Shown one piece after another: positions 27,101 through 34,305 of a stretch of 64,000 bases of DNA. Numbering within the stretch: the stretch's first letter is position 1; the number at the start of each line of letters is the position of its first letter. Origin of the DNA: Flavobacterium magnum (lineage in GTDB: Bacteria > Bacteroidota > Bacteroidia > Flavobacteriales > Flavobacteriaceae). The notes under the pieces were generated by a model that worked only from the letters and a program-made list of their open reading frames with translations, made no database searches and was not told the DNA's origin. The DNA is taken from NCBI RefSeq assembly GCF_003055625.1, contig NZ_CP028811.1, positions 682,001-746,000 on the forward strand, given 5' to 3'. The position numbers were made by a program, and so were the translations under genes.

Positions 27101-27130
27101 GGAGACCGGATACAACATCCTGATCTCCCT
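27099..27130. terminator. Bidirectional terminator between the WYL regulator and the DinB gene
   Basis: AGGGAGA and TCTCCCT pair, with an inner GGAT/ATCC stem; A tract to the left, short T tract to the right. Confidence 0.6.
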
Positions 27131-27138
27131 TTCAGAAA

Positions 27139-27627
27139 CTACCGCTCCCAGAAAAACGGCGGCTCTACACCCAGTCCGCGCAGGTAGACATAGAGCTGGC
27201 CGCGGTGGTGGATTTCGTTGTCGATGAAATACAAAATACTGTGGATGATGGGCGAATTATACTGCCCGAAAAGATTGAACGTCTTGCCAAAATCTTCTGT
27301 GGGGACTTGTGCAAAATAGGTATTGATAGCATCCGTGTCTGCGTCCCATTGCTGTAGGAACAGGGCTTTGGTGGTTAAGGCGTTACCGGCTTCAGTGTAT
27401 GGCTTTTCGTCGCGTTCCACGATGGCTTTCATGGCCGGCGCGCCGATGGCTAGCAGTTCAAGGACGAGTTGTGAGGCCGTGCGCATCCCGCCGATACTGT
27501 ATTCGAAAAATTCCTTTTCCGGGAACGCCTCGATGACGCGGCGCGTTAGGCTGCGGTGTCCCTGCCAGTGTGCCAGGAGTTGTGATGGGCTGATGATCTG
27601 TTCTGTTGCTGTGGCTGTTGCATTCAT
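27139..27627 (-). CDS. DinB family protein
   Basis: This 162-residue four-helix protein is of the DinB/YfiT-like group. The metal-binding histidines are visible: His in LLAHWQGHRS near residue 20 and the C-terminal pair FIDNEIHHRGQLYVYLRGLG. Members are putative metal-dependent transferases or hydrolases. The ATG at 27627 is chosen because a TACCTTTG -7 box lies 26 bases upstream, and the open frame above it has no family similarity. Confidence 0.88.
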   Translation of the reverse strand: MNATATATEQIISPSQLLAHWQGHRSLTRRVIEAFPEKEFFEYSIGGMRTASQLVLELLAIGAPAMKAIVERDEKPYTEAGNALTTKALFLQQWDADTDAINTYFAQVPTEDFGKTFNLFGQYNSPIIHSILYFIDNEIHHRGQLYVYLRGLGVEPPFFWER

Positions 27628-27653
27628 GGTATAAGTTTTTACGATTAATAGTC

Positions 27654-27661
27654 CAAAGGTA
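27654..27661 (-). promoter_or_regulatory. Promoter -7 box (TACCTTTG) of the DinB gene
   Basis: This is an exact TAnnTTTG match on the minus strand, 26 bases upstream of the ATG. Confidence 0.6.
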
Positions 27662-27788
27662 TCCGGGGCGAATGACAACAGTATGTCAGCAGTGATTTTT
27701 AAATTGACTTTTTTTTTACGCCGGCTCGTTTCCAGGGCGTCAGGCGCTACGGCTATTCTGATAAAACCCGGGGCCGCATCCTGGCCGG

Positions 27789-27814
27789 GTGCCGCGCGAG
27801 GGATGGCAGCGGCA
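27789..27814. repeat. Dispersed intergenic repeat, family 2, copy A
   Basis: The 26 bases starting GTGCCGCG and containing AGGGATGG and GCGG match the inverted copy at 51970-51995 at most positions. It is followed by GC-rich sequence (CAGCCCGCAGGGCGAGGACT and beyond, to about 27880). It fills much of the 334-base gap between the DinB gene and thiL; no gene is visible there. Confidence 0.55.
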
Positions 27815-27927
27815 GCCCACAGCCCGCAGGGCGAGGACTACAGCGAACAGCCCGGCCCGTAGCCTGCGCAGGGACGCGCCCTAATCAGTAATCGGCTGCA
27901 GGCCGCTATTGGCAGTGAGAAACTTTG

Positions 27928-27935
27928 TAACTTTG
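27928..27935 (+). promoter_or_regulatory. Promoter -7 box (TAACTTTG) of thiL
   Basis: This exact TAnnTTTG match lies in a short tract where AACTTTG is repeated three times (27921-27951). It is 26 bases upstream of the thiL ATG. Confidence 0.5.
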
Positions 27936-27961
27936 CGGCTTTACAACTTTGCACCGCAACC

Positions 27962-29008
27962 ATGATAGAAGATAAAAATCCGCAGCGCACGCCGTTGTCG
28001 CAACTGGGCGAATTTGGCCTGATAGAACACCTGACGAAAAATTTTGAAACCAGCCGCCCGTCGACTTTAAAAGGCATTGGCGACGATGCCGCCGTGCTGG
28101 ATTTTAAGGATAAGAAAGTGGTCGTGTCGACTGACTTGCTGATTGAAGGCGTGCATTTTGACCTTGCTTACGTGCCGCTGAAGCATTTGGGCTACAAGGC
28201 AGTCGTGGCGAACGTGTCCGATATTTGCGCAATGAACGCGCTGCCCACCCAGATTACCGTTTCGGTTGCTGTATCGAACCGCTTCCCGCTGGAGGCGCTC
28301 GACGAATTGTTTGCCGGCATTGCACTGGCGGCAAAAGAATACCGGGTTGACGTCATCGGCGGGGACACAACCTCATCGCAGAAAGGCCTTATCATCAGTA
28401 TCACCGCCATCGGGGAAGCGGATGAGGGCGAAATCGTGTACCGCGACGGGGCGAAAGAAATGGACCTGCTCGTGGTGACCGGCGACATCGGGGCGGCTTA
28501 CATGGGGTTGCAGGTGCTCGAACGCGAAAAGCAGGTATTTCAGGTGAACCCGAACTCGCAGCCCGACCTCGATGCGTATACGTACCTGATTGAAAGGCAG
28601 CTTAAGCCTGAGGCGCGCAAGGATGTGCGTACGCTGCTGCATGCACTGGAAATCAGGCCTACGGCGATGATTGACATTTCGGACGGACTTTCCTCAGAAA
28701 TCATACACCTCTGCAAGGCGTCTAAAGTGGGTTGCAACCTGTATGAGGAAAAGTTACCGCTGGACCCGCAGCTTATTGCGACCTGCGAGGAATTCAATAT
28801 TGATTCGACCACGGTTGCCATCAATGGCGGCGAGGATTATGAGCTGTTGTTTACGATCAAGATGGACGATTTTGAGAAAATAAAGGGCAACCCGAATTTT
28901 ACGATCATCGGGCATATGGTAAAGGAAACCGAGGGTATCCACCTGATCACGCGTGCAGATACAAAAATCCCCTTGCGTGCAAGGGGATGGGATGCGCTTG
29001 AAGCCTAA
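27962..29008 (+). CDS. thiL: Thiamine-monophosphate kinase
   Basis: This 348-residue enzyme phosphorylates thiamine monophosphate to the active diphosphate. Family marks are all present: GEFGLIEHL, GIGDDAAVLD, VVSTDLLIEGVHFDL with the magnesium-binding acidic residues, VIGGDTTSSQ, and the C-terminal DISDGLSSEI and INGGEDYELLF. Length is normal. No other thiamine gene is nearby. It converges on a receiver-only response regulator across a hairpin. Confidence 0.95.
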   Translation: MIEDKNPQRTPLSQLGEFGLIEHLTKNFETSRPSTLKGIGDDAAVLDFKDKKVVVSTDLLIEGVHFDLAYVPLKHLGYKAVVANVSDICAMNALPTQITVSVAVSNRFPLEALDELFAGIALAAKEYRVDVIGGDTTSSQKGLIISITAIGEADEGEIVYRDGAKEMDLLVVTGDIGAAYMGLQVLEREKQVFQVNPNSQPDLDAYTYLIERQLKPEARKDVRTLLHALEIRPTAMIDISDGLSSEIIHLCKASKVGCNLYEEKLPLDPQLIATCEEFNIDSTTVAINGGEDYELLFTIKMDDFEKIKGNPNFTIIGHMVKETEGIHLITRADTKIPLRARGWDALEA

Positions 29009-29043
29009 ATGTTCCTGTTGACCGTTGCCAGCGGGAACATTTT
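29007..29043. terminator. Bidirectional terminator between thiL and the receiver-only regulator
   Basis: AAATGTTCC and GGAACATTT pair around an 18-base loop that can fold further. It overlaps the thiL stop codon. Confidence 0.6.
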
Positions 29044-29051
29044 CATGGTTT

Positions 29052-29513
29052 TTATTGCTGTTCCTGCATCATTTTCTGTACGGTCTCGCTGTAATACACC
29101 TTCCCGTCGAGGATGTCCTCGAAGGCAATAAGCAATTCTTCGAAAGTCAGGTCGTTTTTCACGACGAGCCCTTCAGGCTGTATGGTTTCTGAGAAATGGC
29201 GGAATTTCAGTTTTTCGGTATGCATGGTCAGCAGGACGATCTTGCAGCCGGGCATCTTTTGGCGGAGCAGTTTGGCCAGGTCGATACCGGACTCGATTTG
29301 CTGTTCATCGTAGGCCGGGATGCTGATGTCCAGGAATGCCACGTCGTAGGTTACGGCGCTGTTGGCGATTACCTCGTATCCTGTTTGTCCGGAATCAGCC
29401 GTCGTGTCGACGATGTGGTACTCGTCGGGCTTAAACCGCTCCAGCGTATTCTTATACGCCTGGAGGATAAAAGGATGGTCATCCACCATTAAGACTTGTA
29501 CAGTTTTCTTCAT
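29052..29513 (-). CDS. Receiver-only response regulator (HTH missing)
   Basis: This 153-residue protein is a CheY-like receiver with acidic pocket Asp11-Asp12, phospho-acceptor Asp62 in VAFLDIS, Thr in VLLTMHTEK and Lys in LVVKNDL. It is homologous to the 220-residue regulator at 40620 but ends at the point where that protein continues into its HTH. No remnant of an HTH is present before thiL. It starts 15 bases after the kinase at 29529, so they are co-transcribed. It may act by protein contact, as a phosphate sink, or with another DNA-binding partner. Confidence 0.85.
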   Translation of the reverse strand: MKKTVQVLMVDDHPFILQAYKNTLERFKPDEYHIVDTTADSGQTGYEVIANSAVTYDVAFLDISIPAYDEQQIESGIDLAKLLRQKMPGCKIVLLTMHTEKLKFRHFSETIQPEGLVVKNDLTFEELLIAFEDILDGKVYYSETVQKMMQEQQ

Positions 29514-29528
29514 GTGTTTGTTGTTAGG

Positions 29529-31559
29529 TTAATTTATACTTGAGCTTAGGGGCAATTCAAATTGTAATGTCGTACCGTCGCCGGGTTTGGTGATGATGTC
29601 CATCGTCCCTCCGGAAGCGGTGATGCGGGACCGCATATTCTGCAGGCCGATCCCGTTGCGTTTTTTGCTGTAAATGAATCCGACGCCGTCGTCTTTCACT
29701 TCCATTGCTATGAGTCCGCATTTTTTCCCGAACGTTACACTGACGTGGCGGGCATCGGCATGCTTGTTGATGTTCTGGAACGCTTCCTGCAGGATGCGGT
29801 ACAGGTTGATTTTGGCAGCGTTGGGTACCACGCCCCATTCGATGCTGTCGTCGATTAACAAGACAATAGCAGCCTGGCATACAGTACGTTGCGATTCGGT
29901 AAAATTGTTGACCATCAGCACAAAGTTATTGAAAACAGCGGTCTTTTCCGAATTTAGGTCGTGGGAAATTTCCCTAATCTCCTGCTCCAGGGTCTTGAGT
30001 TCGTCGATGTATGCGACGCGCTGCTGCGCTGCTTCTTCGTCCCTGCGGCTGTTGAGTACGCCGAGGTTCATGCGCGTGCCGAACAGTTTGCCCAGTACGC
30101 CGTCGTGCAGTTCCTGCGCAATGCGCTTCTTTTCTGCCTGCCGGGATTCCTCGACCTTATCCTGCTGGCTGATCATCAGCGAGTAGATTTCCTCATTGGC
30201 TTTTTGCTGCTCTTGGACGAGGCGGAGTTCGCGGTTTTTGGCCATCTGGATGCGGATCACAAACACAAATATGCCCGTCAGGATGATTGCGAGCGCAACG
30301 TAAATTAAGGTTTTGCGCTGTTCGACAAGCTGGACATTGTTTTGGGCAAGCTCGTCGGTTTCAAACTCGATACGGGCGAATTTGTTTTTGGTTTTGCGTT
30401 CGGCGATGTCGAGGGAGTCATTTATTTTATAATATTCTGTAGAATACGCACGCGCATTTTTTGCATCAACTTTTGAAAGTTGTTTTAGCACAGTTAAAAT
30501 AGACCTTTTCTGCTTATTTTTAGTTGCCAGAATATAAGCATCATTTGCCAGTGAAATTGACTTCAAAGTATCACCCATCACAGCATAAAATTCTGATAAA
30601 TGTTTTTTATTAGTGATGATTCCGGGAATTATGCCTAAGCTGTCCCTAATCTTAAGTGCTTTGTAAAACTGATTTGGTAAATTATCAAGTTGGCTCAACT
30701 TTAAATCTGCATATGCCAGATTGTCTAATGACATAGCAAAAATATCCGGACGGTCCTTAAACAGGTTTTTTTCTTGTAAAGCTTTTGAGAATTCTTTCTT
30801 CGCTCGTGTATAATTTTCAGCAGTGGAATACATTGCGCCAAGATTATTTACGGTGACCGCATTGTAATGTGATGCAGGAGGAGCATCCTTTCTATTCGCT
30901 ACTTCTATGGCCAGCTCATAATACTTTTTTGAAAGCGCATATTCCTGAAGGTCTGCATAGACGATTCCTAATAAGTTATTGGCTTCATATTCAATTTTAA
31001 TATTATCATATGTTTTTAAAATCCTTAGCATTTCAACAGCTGTTTTTTCACAACCTAAAAAATCTCTATATGTATGTTGTAGAACCGCTTTATTTAATAA
31101 AGTTTGCGTAAGATTGACTTTATCATTTAATTTCCTGTAAAGCTTTTCGGCTTTGTAATTATAATCATATACGCTATCCGTCTTATTTACAGTGATATAG
31201 TAATCTGACATGAATGTATATGCTTTCGCTAAGTTTATAGTATCCTTATCCTTTTCCGAGAGGCTAATTACTTCTTTCGTATATTTTTTGAAATTATCGT
31301 AATCGCCAATATTATAATAACGATTTGCTATCTTAAAATAATTCGATCTCTTGGTAGTGTCGTTTTCCTGTTTGGAAATTATAGCTAAAGCCTTTTGTAT
31401 ATAATCCCTTCTCTTTTGTATGGCAACCGTATCATTATTTGCTAAGTCTATATATGATGATAATCCGTTTTGTTTGTTATATCCTGAATCGTCTTTATTG
31501 TTCTTTTTACAAGAACAAAAAATTAGTAATGAACAAAAAACGATTAAGTTATTTTTCAA
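29529..31559 (-). CDS. TPR sensor histidine kinase (array kinase 1)
   Basis: This 676-residue protein has a lipobox-like N-terminus (Cys17 in IFCSC), a long periplasmic TPR region (about 60-385), and one membrane helix (about 418-436). A coiled segment follows, then HisKA_3 with His485 in RIAQELHDGVLG, and a HATPase domain (EAFQNINKHA, DDGVGF). It starts at TTG, with a TACATTTG -7 box 20 bases upstream. The sensor-coding part is visibly A/T-rich, the kinase part is not. Its kinase half resembles that of the gene at 34306. Downstream is the receiver-only regulator; upstream, behind a terminator, is a small peptide gene. Confidence 0.9.
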   Translation of the reverse strand: MKNNLIVFCSLLIFCSCKKNNKDDSGYNKQNGLSSYIDLANNDTVAIQKRRDYIQKALAIISKQENDTTKRSNYFKIANRYYNIGDYDNFKKYTKEVISLSEKDKDTINLAKAYTFMSDYYITVNKTDSVYDYNYKAEKLYRKLNDKVNLTQTLLNKAVLQHTYRDFLGCEKTAVEMLRILKTYDNIKIEYEANNLLGIVYADLQEYALSKKYYELAIEVANRKDAPPASHYNAVTVNNLGAMYSTAENYTRAKKEFSKALQEKNLFKDRPDIFAMSLDNLAYADLKLSQLDNLPNQFYKALKIRDSLGIIPGIITNKKHLSEFYAVMGDTLKSISLANDAYILATKNKQKRSILTVLKQLSKVDAKNARAYSTEYYKINDSLDIAERKTKNKFARIEFETDELAQNNVQLVEQRKTLIYVALAIILTGIFVFVIRIQMAKNRELRLVQEQQKANEEIYSLMISQQDKVEESRQAEKKRIAQELHDGVLGKLFGTRMNLGVLNSRRDEEAAQQRVAYIDELKTLEQEIREISHDLNSEKTAVFNNFVLMVNNFTESQRTVCQAAIVLLIDDSIEWGVVPNAAKINLYRILQEAFQNINKHADARHVSVTFGKKCGLIAMEVKDDGVGFIYSKKRNGIGLQNMRSRITASGGTMDIITKPGDGTTLQFELPLSSSIN

Positions 31560-31579
31560 GTTTATTTTATTGATTCCGT

Positions 31580-31587
31580 CAAATGTA
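31580..31587 (-). promoter_or_regulatory. Promoter -7 box (TACATTTG) of array kinase 1
   Basis: This exact TAnnTTTG match on the minus strand lies between the palindromic terminator and the TTG start, 20 bases before it. Confidence 0.6.
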
Positions 31588-31604
31588 AAAAATATTAGCT
31601 AAAA

Positions 31605-31634
31605 AAAAAGACTGTCAGCGCTGACAGTCTTTTT
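31605..31634. terminator. Perfect palindromic terminator between peptide 1 and kinase 1
   Basis: AAAAAGACTGTCAGC is followed directly by its reverse complement GCTGACAGTCTTTTT, 30 bases in all. In the minus direction it follows the peptide 1 stop and precedes the kinase promoter. Confidence 0.9.
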
Positions 31635-31655
31635 AATTTTTTTATTAGATCTTGA

Positions 31656-31844
31656 TTATGGTCTCTTGCCACTTCCTGTTGGTAGTCCACCATTTCCTAA
31701 CCCAGTATTGTTGTCTCCATCTCCAGTTAACTGCGCAATCAAACTGCTATTTCCTTTTTCTTTATGTTGCTCTTTACCGTTAAAAGAAGTTAAGCCAATT
31801 ACTGCTACTAAAACTAACGCTGCGATTAAGATAATTTTTTTCAT
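31656..31844 (-). CDS. Small exported peptide 1 of the kinase array
   Basis: This 62-residue protein has a lysine start and hydrophobic leader (MKKIILIAALVLVAVIGLTS) followed by FNGKE and a polar Gly/Asn-rich tail ending TGSGKRP. Peptides encoded at 34154 and 36460 share the core V-x-GLTSFNGK and a similar Gly-Thr/Ser-Lys-Lys/Arg tail. The ATG at 31844 is in the context TTTTTTTCATGA shared with the gene at 36460. It lies between kinases 2 and 1, ends at a strong palindromic terminator, and has an upstream region conserved with peptide 3. I infer a secreted or membrane-anchored signal; no database family is recalled. Confidence 0.75.
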   Translation of the reverse strand: MKKIILIAALVLVAVIGLTSFNGKEQHKEKGNSSLIAQLTGDGDNNTGLGNGGLPTGSGKRP

Positions 31845-31905
31845 GATACTTTTCAATTAGGGGTATTGGTGTTATTTTTTGTTTGTTTTATCAATTTTGA
31901 TGTGG

Positions 31906-31913
31906 TAAAACTA
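31906..31913 (-). promoter_or_regulatory. Probable -7 box (TAGTTTTA) of peptide 1
   Basis: The minus-strand sequence GTAGTTTTAC is identical at the same place upstream of peptide 3 (36680-36689). It departs from TAnnTTTG in the last base and no -33 TTG is at the right distance, suggesting an activator-dependent promoter. Confidence 0.5.
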
Positions 31914-31934
31914 CAATGCTTCGGGCGAACCGCC

Positions 31935-31963
31935 TACGTAAAAACCCCTGATATAGTAACTGG
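31935..31963 (-). promoter_or_regulatory. Conserved upstream box of peptide 1
   Basis: On the minus strand it starts CCAGTTAC, then TATATCAGG, and ends TTTTTACGTA. It matches 21 of 29 positions with 36711-36739 upstream of peptide 3, at nearly the same distance from the -7 box (20 versus 21 bases). CCAGTTAC resembles half-sites bound by LytTR regulators; that link is inference. Confidence 0.5.
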
Positions 31964-32028
31964 CTATCGTTCAATGGTAAACGACCGCCTCATGAGAGTA
32001 AATGAAGTCAGGTATTGTAAAATCTGTT

Positions 32029-34062
32029 CTACAAAACCGGTCTTGTTGGCAATAGGAATTCAAGTTTTGTCCCTTTGCCGGGTGCGGATTGGACCTTCAT
32101 CATGCCGCCAAGCTCGAGGGCCCGCTCCTGCATGTTTTTTAGGCCGAGTCCTTTACGAATTTGATTTGTATCGAAACCGATGCCGTTGTCCTCGACCACA
32201 ATACGGATCATTGTCCCCTGCTTTCCCAAGTGCACCACGACCTTGTCGGCCTGTGCGTACTTAACGATGTTTTGCAGCGCCTCCTGAAGTATACGGTACA
32301 ATTGGACTTTGGTTTCAATCAATACCGAATCCCAATCAACGAAATCCTCAGTTTCAAGATAAAAACGGATGCCTGAATGTTGCTCCAGGCCTGAAAAGAT
32401 TGTCTGGATGACCTCTGAAAAATCGGTATGGCCTGACAATGGAGAATCCAGGTTGTACGCAATGCTGCGGATTTCCTTTTCAACATCCTGTATCCTATCT
32501 ATAAATGTCAGGGCATGCTGTATCGTCTCCTGATCCTGCTTCCGGCGCAGCGCAAACAGGTTTAACCGGATGGCAGTGAGTTGCCCCATGACGCCATCGT
32601 GTAATTCGCGGGCGATACGTTTCTTTTCCAGTTGGCGGCCTTCGTCGCGCTGCTGCTGCTGGGTAATCATCAGGCGGTAGATCTCCTCATTGGCTTTCTG
32701 TTGCTCTTGGACCAGGCGGAGTTCGCGGTTCTTCGCCGCCTGAGTACGGATAACAAAAATAAAGGCACCGATCAGGATGATACCAAGGACGATATAAGTT
32801 AGGGTTTTGCGTTGTTCGACCAAGTTGGCTTTGTCGGTGGCTAGCTGGTCGGTTTCGTATTCGATACGACCTAGCTTGTTTCGAACTTGGCGTTCAGCGA
32901 GCTGTAAACTGTCTGCAATCTTAATGTATTGCTCCGAATAATCCGACTTTCTTTTAGGATCTGATAATGACATTTGTTTCAGAGACGTCAAGATGTCCTT
33001 AGGAATACGATTCTCTTTTGCAAGTAGATAAGCTTTTGTAGCAAAATCCCTGGCCTTTAAAGTGTCACTTTTTTCAAGGTAAAACTCCGACAAGTTCAGG
33101 TTGCAAGCGATGATATCTGGCGCAAATTTCAAGCTGTCTGCAATCTTTAAAGCGGCGTAATATAATTTAGGTAGCTTACTAAAATCGTTCAGCTTGAACA
33201 TAGAATAGCCAATGTTATATTTCAAATTACCAAAAAGCAGTGGATTATCTGCGTATAAATTCTCTTGCTGAAATGACTGATTGAAATACTCCAATGCTTC
33301 TTTATACTTGTGTTTCTTTTGATATAATGCTCCTAAGTTGTTTAACGTAGTGGCTTTTGCTTGCATAGAGCGCGATACATTACCAGTGCTTGCAATTTGG
33401 AGAGCCTTTTCATAGTATTCAATCGACTTACTGTACTCTGCTAGCTCATCGTAGATAATACCGAGAATATTAGTCCCTTGGTACCGTAAATCCTCATCAT
33501 TTTCTTTTTGAAGAAGTTTTAAAGCTTTAAAAACGGATTTTTCACTGCCTACAAAATCCTTTTCATTTAACTGTATTATTGCCTTATTTATTACAACTTT
33601 GGCTGTTTTTGCGTACTCTTTTTTTGCGCTGTATAGCTGTTCCGCATCAAAGTAATATGAATATGCTTTCTCAGAATGGAATTTTTTTCCAAAATAATCC
33701 CCTAGATATTCATCCGCCTTCGCAAGGCTTAATGTGTCTCTAGCCTCGTTCGCTTTTGGAATAATAAGTTCAACAGTACTTTTATAATCTTCCAACGCAT
33801 TCATGTTGAAAAATCTATTAGCAACTTTAAAATAATTAACGCGGGTGAGCGAATCGTTGTCGTTTTTAGAAATAGTTGACAGTATTTTTTCGGCGTATTG
33901 GTGCCTTTTTGAAAAAACGATTTTGTCGTCGTTTGCTAAATCAAACAGAATTTGCAAACTATCCGAATTTTCAGGAAGTTTTTTTAAATGTGCTTTTTTA
34001 TCACATCCGATTAAGGATATAAAAAAGACAGCTATAAGAGGCAATAAGTATTTACTTTTCAA
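32029..34062 (-). CDS. TPR sensor histidine kinase (array kinase 2)
   Basis: This 677-residue kinase has a lipobox (FFISLIGC), TPR sensor, one membrane helix (TLTYIVLGIILIGAFIFVI), HisKA_3 (RIARELHDGVMG) and HATPase (EALQNIVKYA, DNGIGF). Its sensor closely matches the gene at 34306, but its kinase half matches the one at 38583, so it looks like a chimera. A 53-base stretch coding for the membrane region is identical with 35033-35085. The TTG at 34062 is the start: the ATG at 34104 falls upstream of the TATTTTTG -7 box (34080-34087), in the terminator. No response regulator gene is attached. Confidence 0.9.
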   Translation of the reverse strand: MKSKYLLPLIAVFFISLIGCDKKAHLKKLPENSDSLQILFDLANDDKIVFSKRHQYAEKILSTISKNDNDSLTRVNYFKVANRFFNMNALEDYKSTVELIIPKANEARDTLSLAKADEYLGDYFGKKFHSEKAYSYYFDAEQLYSAKKEYAKTAKVVINKAIIQLNEKDFVGSEKSVFKALKLLQKENDEDLRYQGTNILGIIYDELAEYSKSIEYYEKALQIASTGNVSRSMQAKATTLNNLGALYQKKHKYKEALEYFNQSFQQENLYADNPLLFGNLKYNIGYSMFKLNDFSKLPKLYYAALKIADSLKFAPDIIACNLNLSEFYLEKSDTLKARDFATKAYLLAKENRIPKDILTSLKQMSLSDPKRKSDYSEQYIKIADSLQLAERQVRNKLGRIEYETDQLATDKANLVEQRKTLTYIVLGIILIGAFIFVIRTQAAKNRELRLVQEQQKANEEIYRLMITQQQQRDEGRQLEKKRIARELHDGVMGQLTAIRLNLFALRRKQDQETIQHALTFIDRIQDVEKEIRSIAYNLDSPLSGHTDFSEVIQTIFSGLEQHSGIRFYLETEDFVDWDSVLIETKVQLYRILQEALQNIVKYAQADKVVVHLGKQGTMIRIVVEDNGIGFDTNQIRKGLGLKNMQERALELGGMMKVQSAPGKGTKLEFLLPTRPVL

Positions 34063-34079
34063 GGTAGTAGAATTCAATC

Positions 34080-34087
34080 CAAAAATA
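34080..34087 (-). promoter_or_regulatory. Promoter -7 box (TATTTTTG) of array kinase 2
   Basis: This exact TAnnTTTG match on the minus strand, 17 bases before the TTG start, equals the box of kinase 3. Confidence 0.6.
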
Positions 34088-34104
34088 GTAAAAAGTAAAT
34101 ACAA

Positions 34105-34134
34105 AAAAAGGCTATCAAAATTGATAGCCTTTTT
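34105..34134. terminator. Palindromic terminator between peptide 2 and kinase 2
   Basis: AAAAAGGCTATCAA, AA and TTGATAGCCTTTTT form a perfect 14-base stem with a T tract, at the same place as the terminators at 31605 and 36409. Confidence 0.9.
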
Positions 34135-34153
34135 ATTATATTTTAAGATCTAT

Positions 34154-34291
34154 TTAATCTTGTTTTTTAGTGCCTCCAGCATTTTTAGCTGGTTCAATCA
34201 TTGAAGCCAATAAACTAGTGTTTTTTGATTTCTTAACTTCAGCCTTCCCATTAAAAGAAGTCAAACCTACTACGGCTACCATAACAGCCAT
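34154..34291 (-). CDS. Small peptide 2 of the kinase array, N-terminally truncated
   Basis: This 45-residue frame begins MAVMVAVVGLTSFNGK and ends NAGGTKKQD. It matches peptides 1 and 3 from the second half of their leader onward. The first part of the leader (MKKIIL...) and the whole upstream regulatory region are absent. A stop codon precedes the ATG by one codon, and the stop of kinase 3 lies only 14 bases upstream. It may be translated from the kinase 3 transcript by coupling, or it may be a dying copy. Its terminator is intact. Confidence 0.5.
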   Translation of the reverse strand: MAVMVAVVGLTSFNGKAEVKKSKNTSLLASMIEPAKNAGGTKKQD

Positions 34292-34305
34292 AGCTTACAA
34301 AAACA

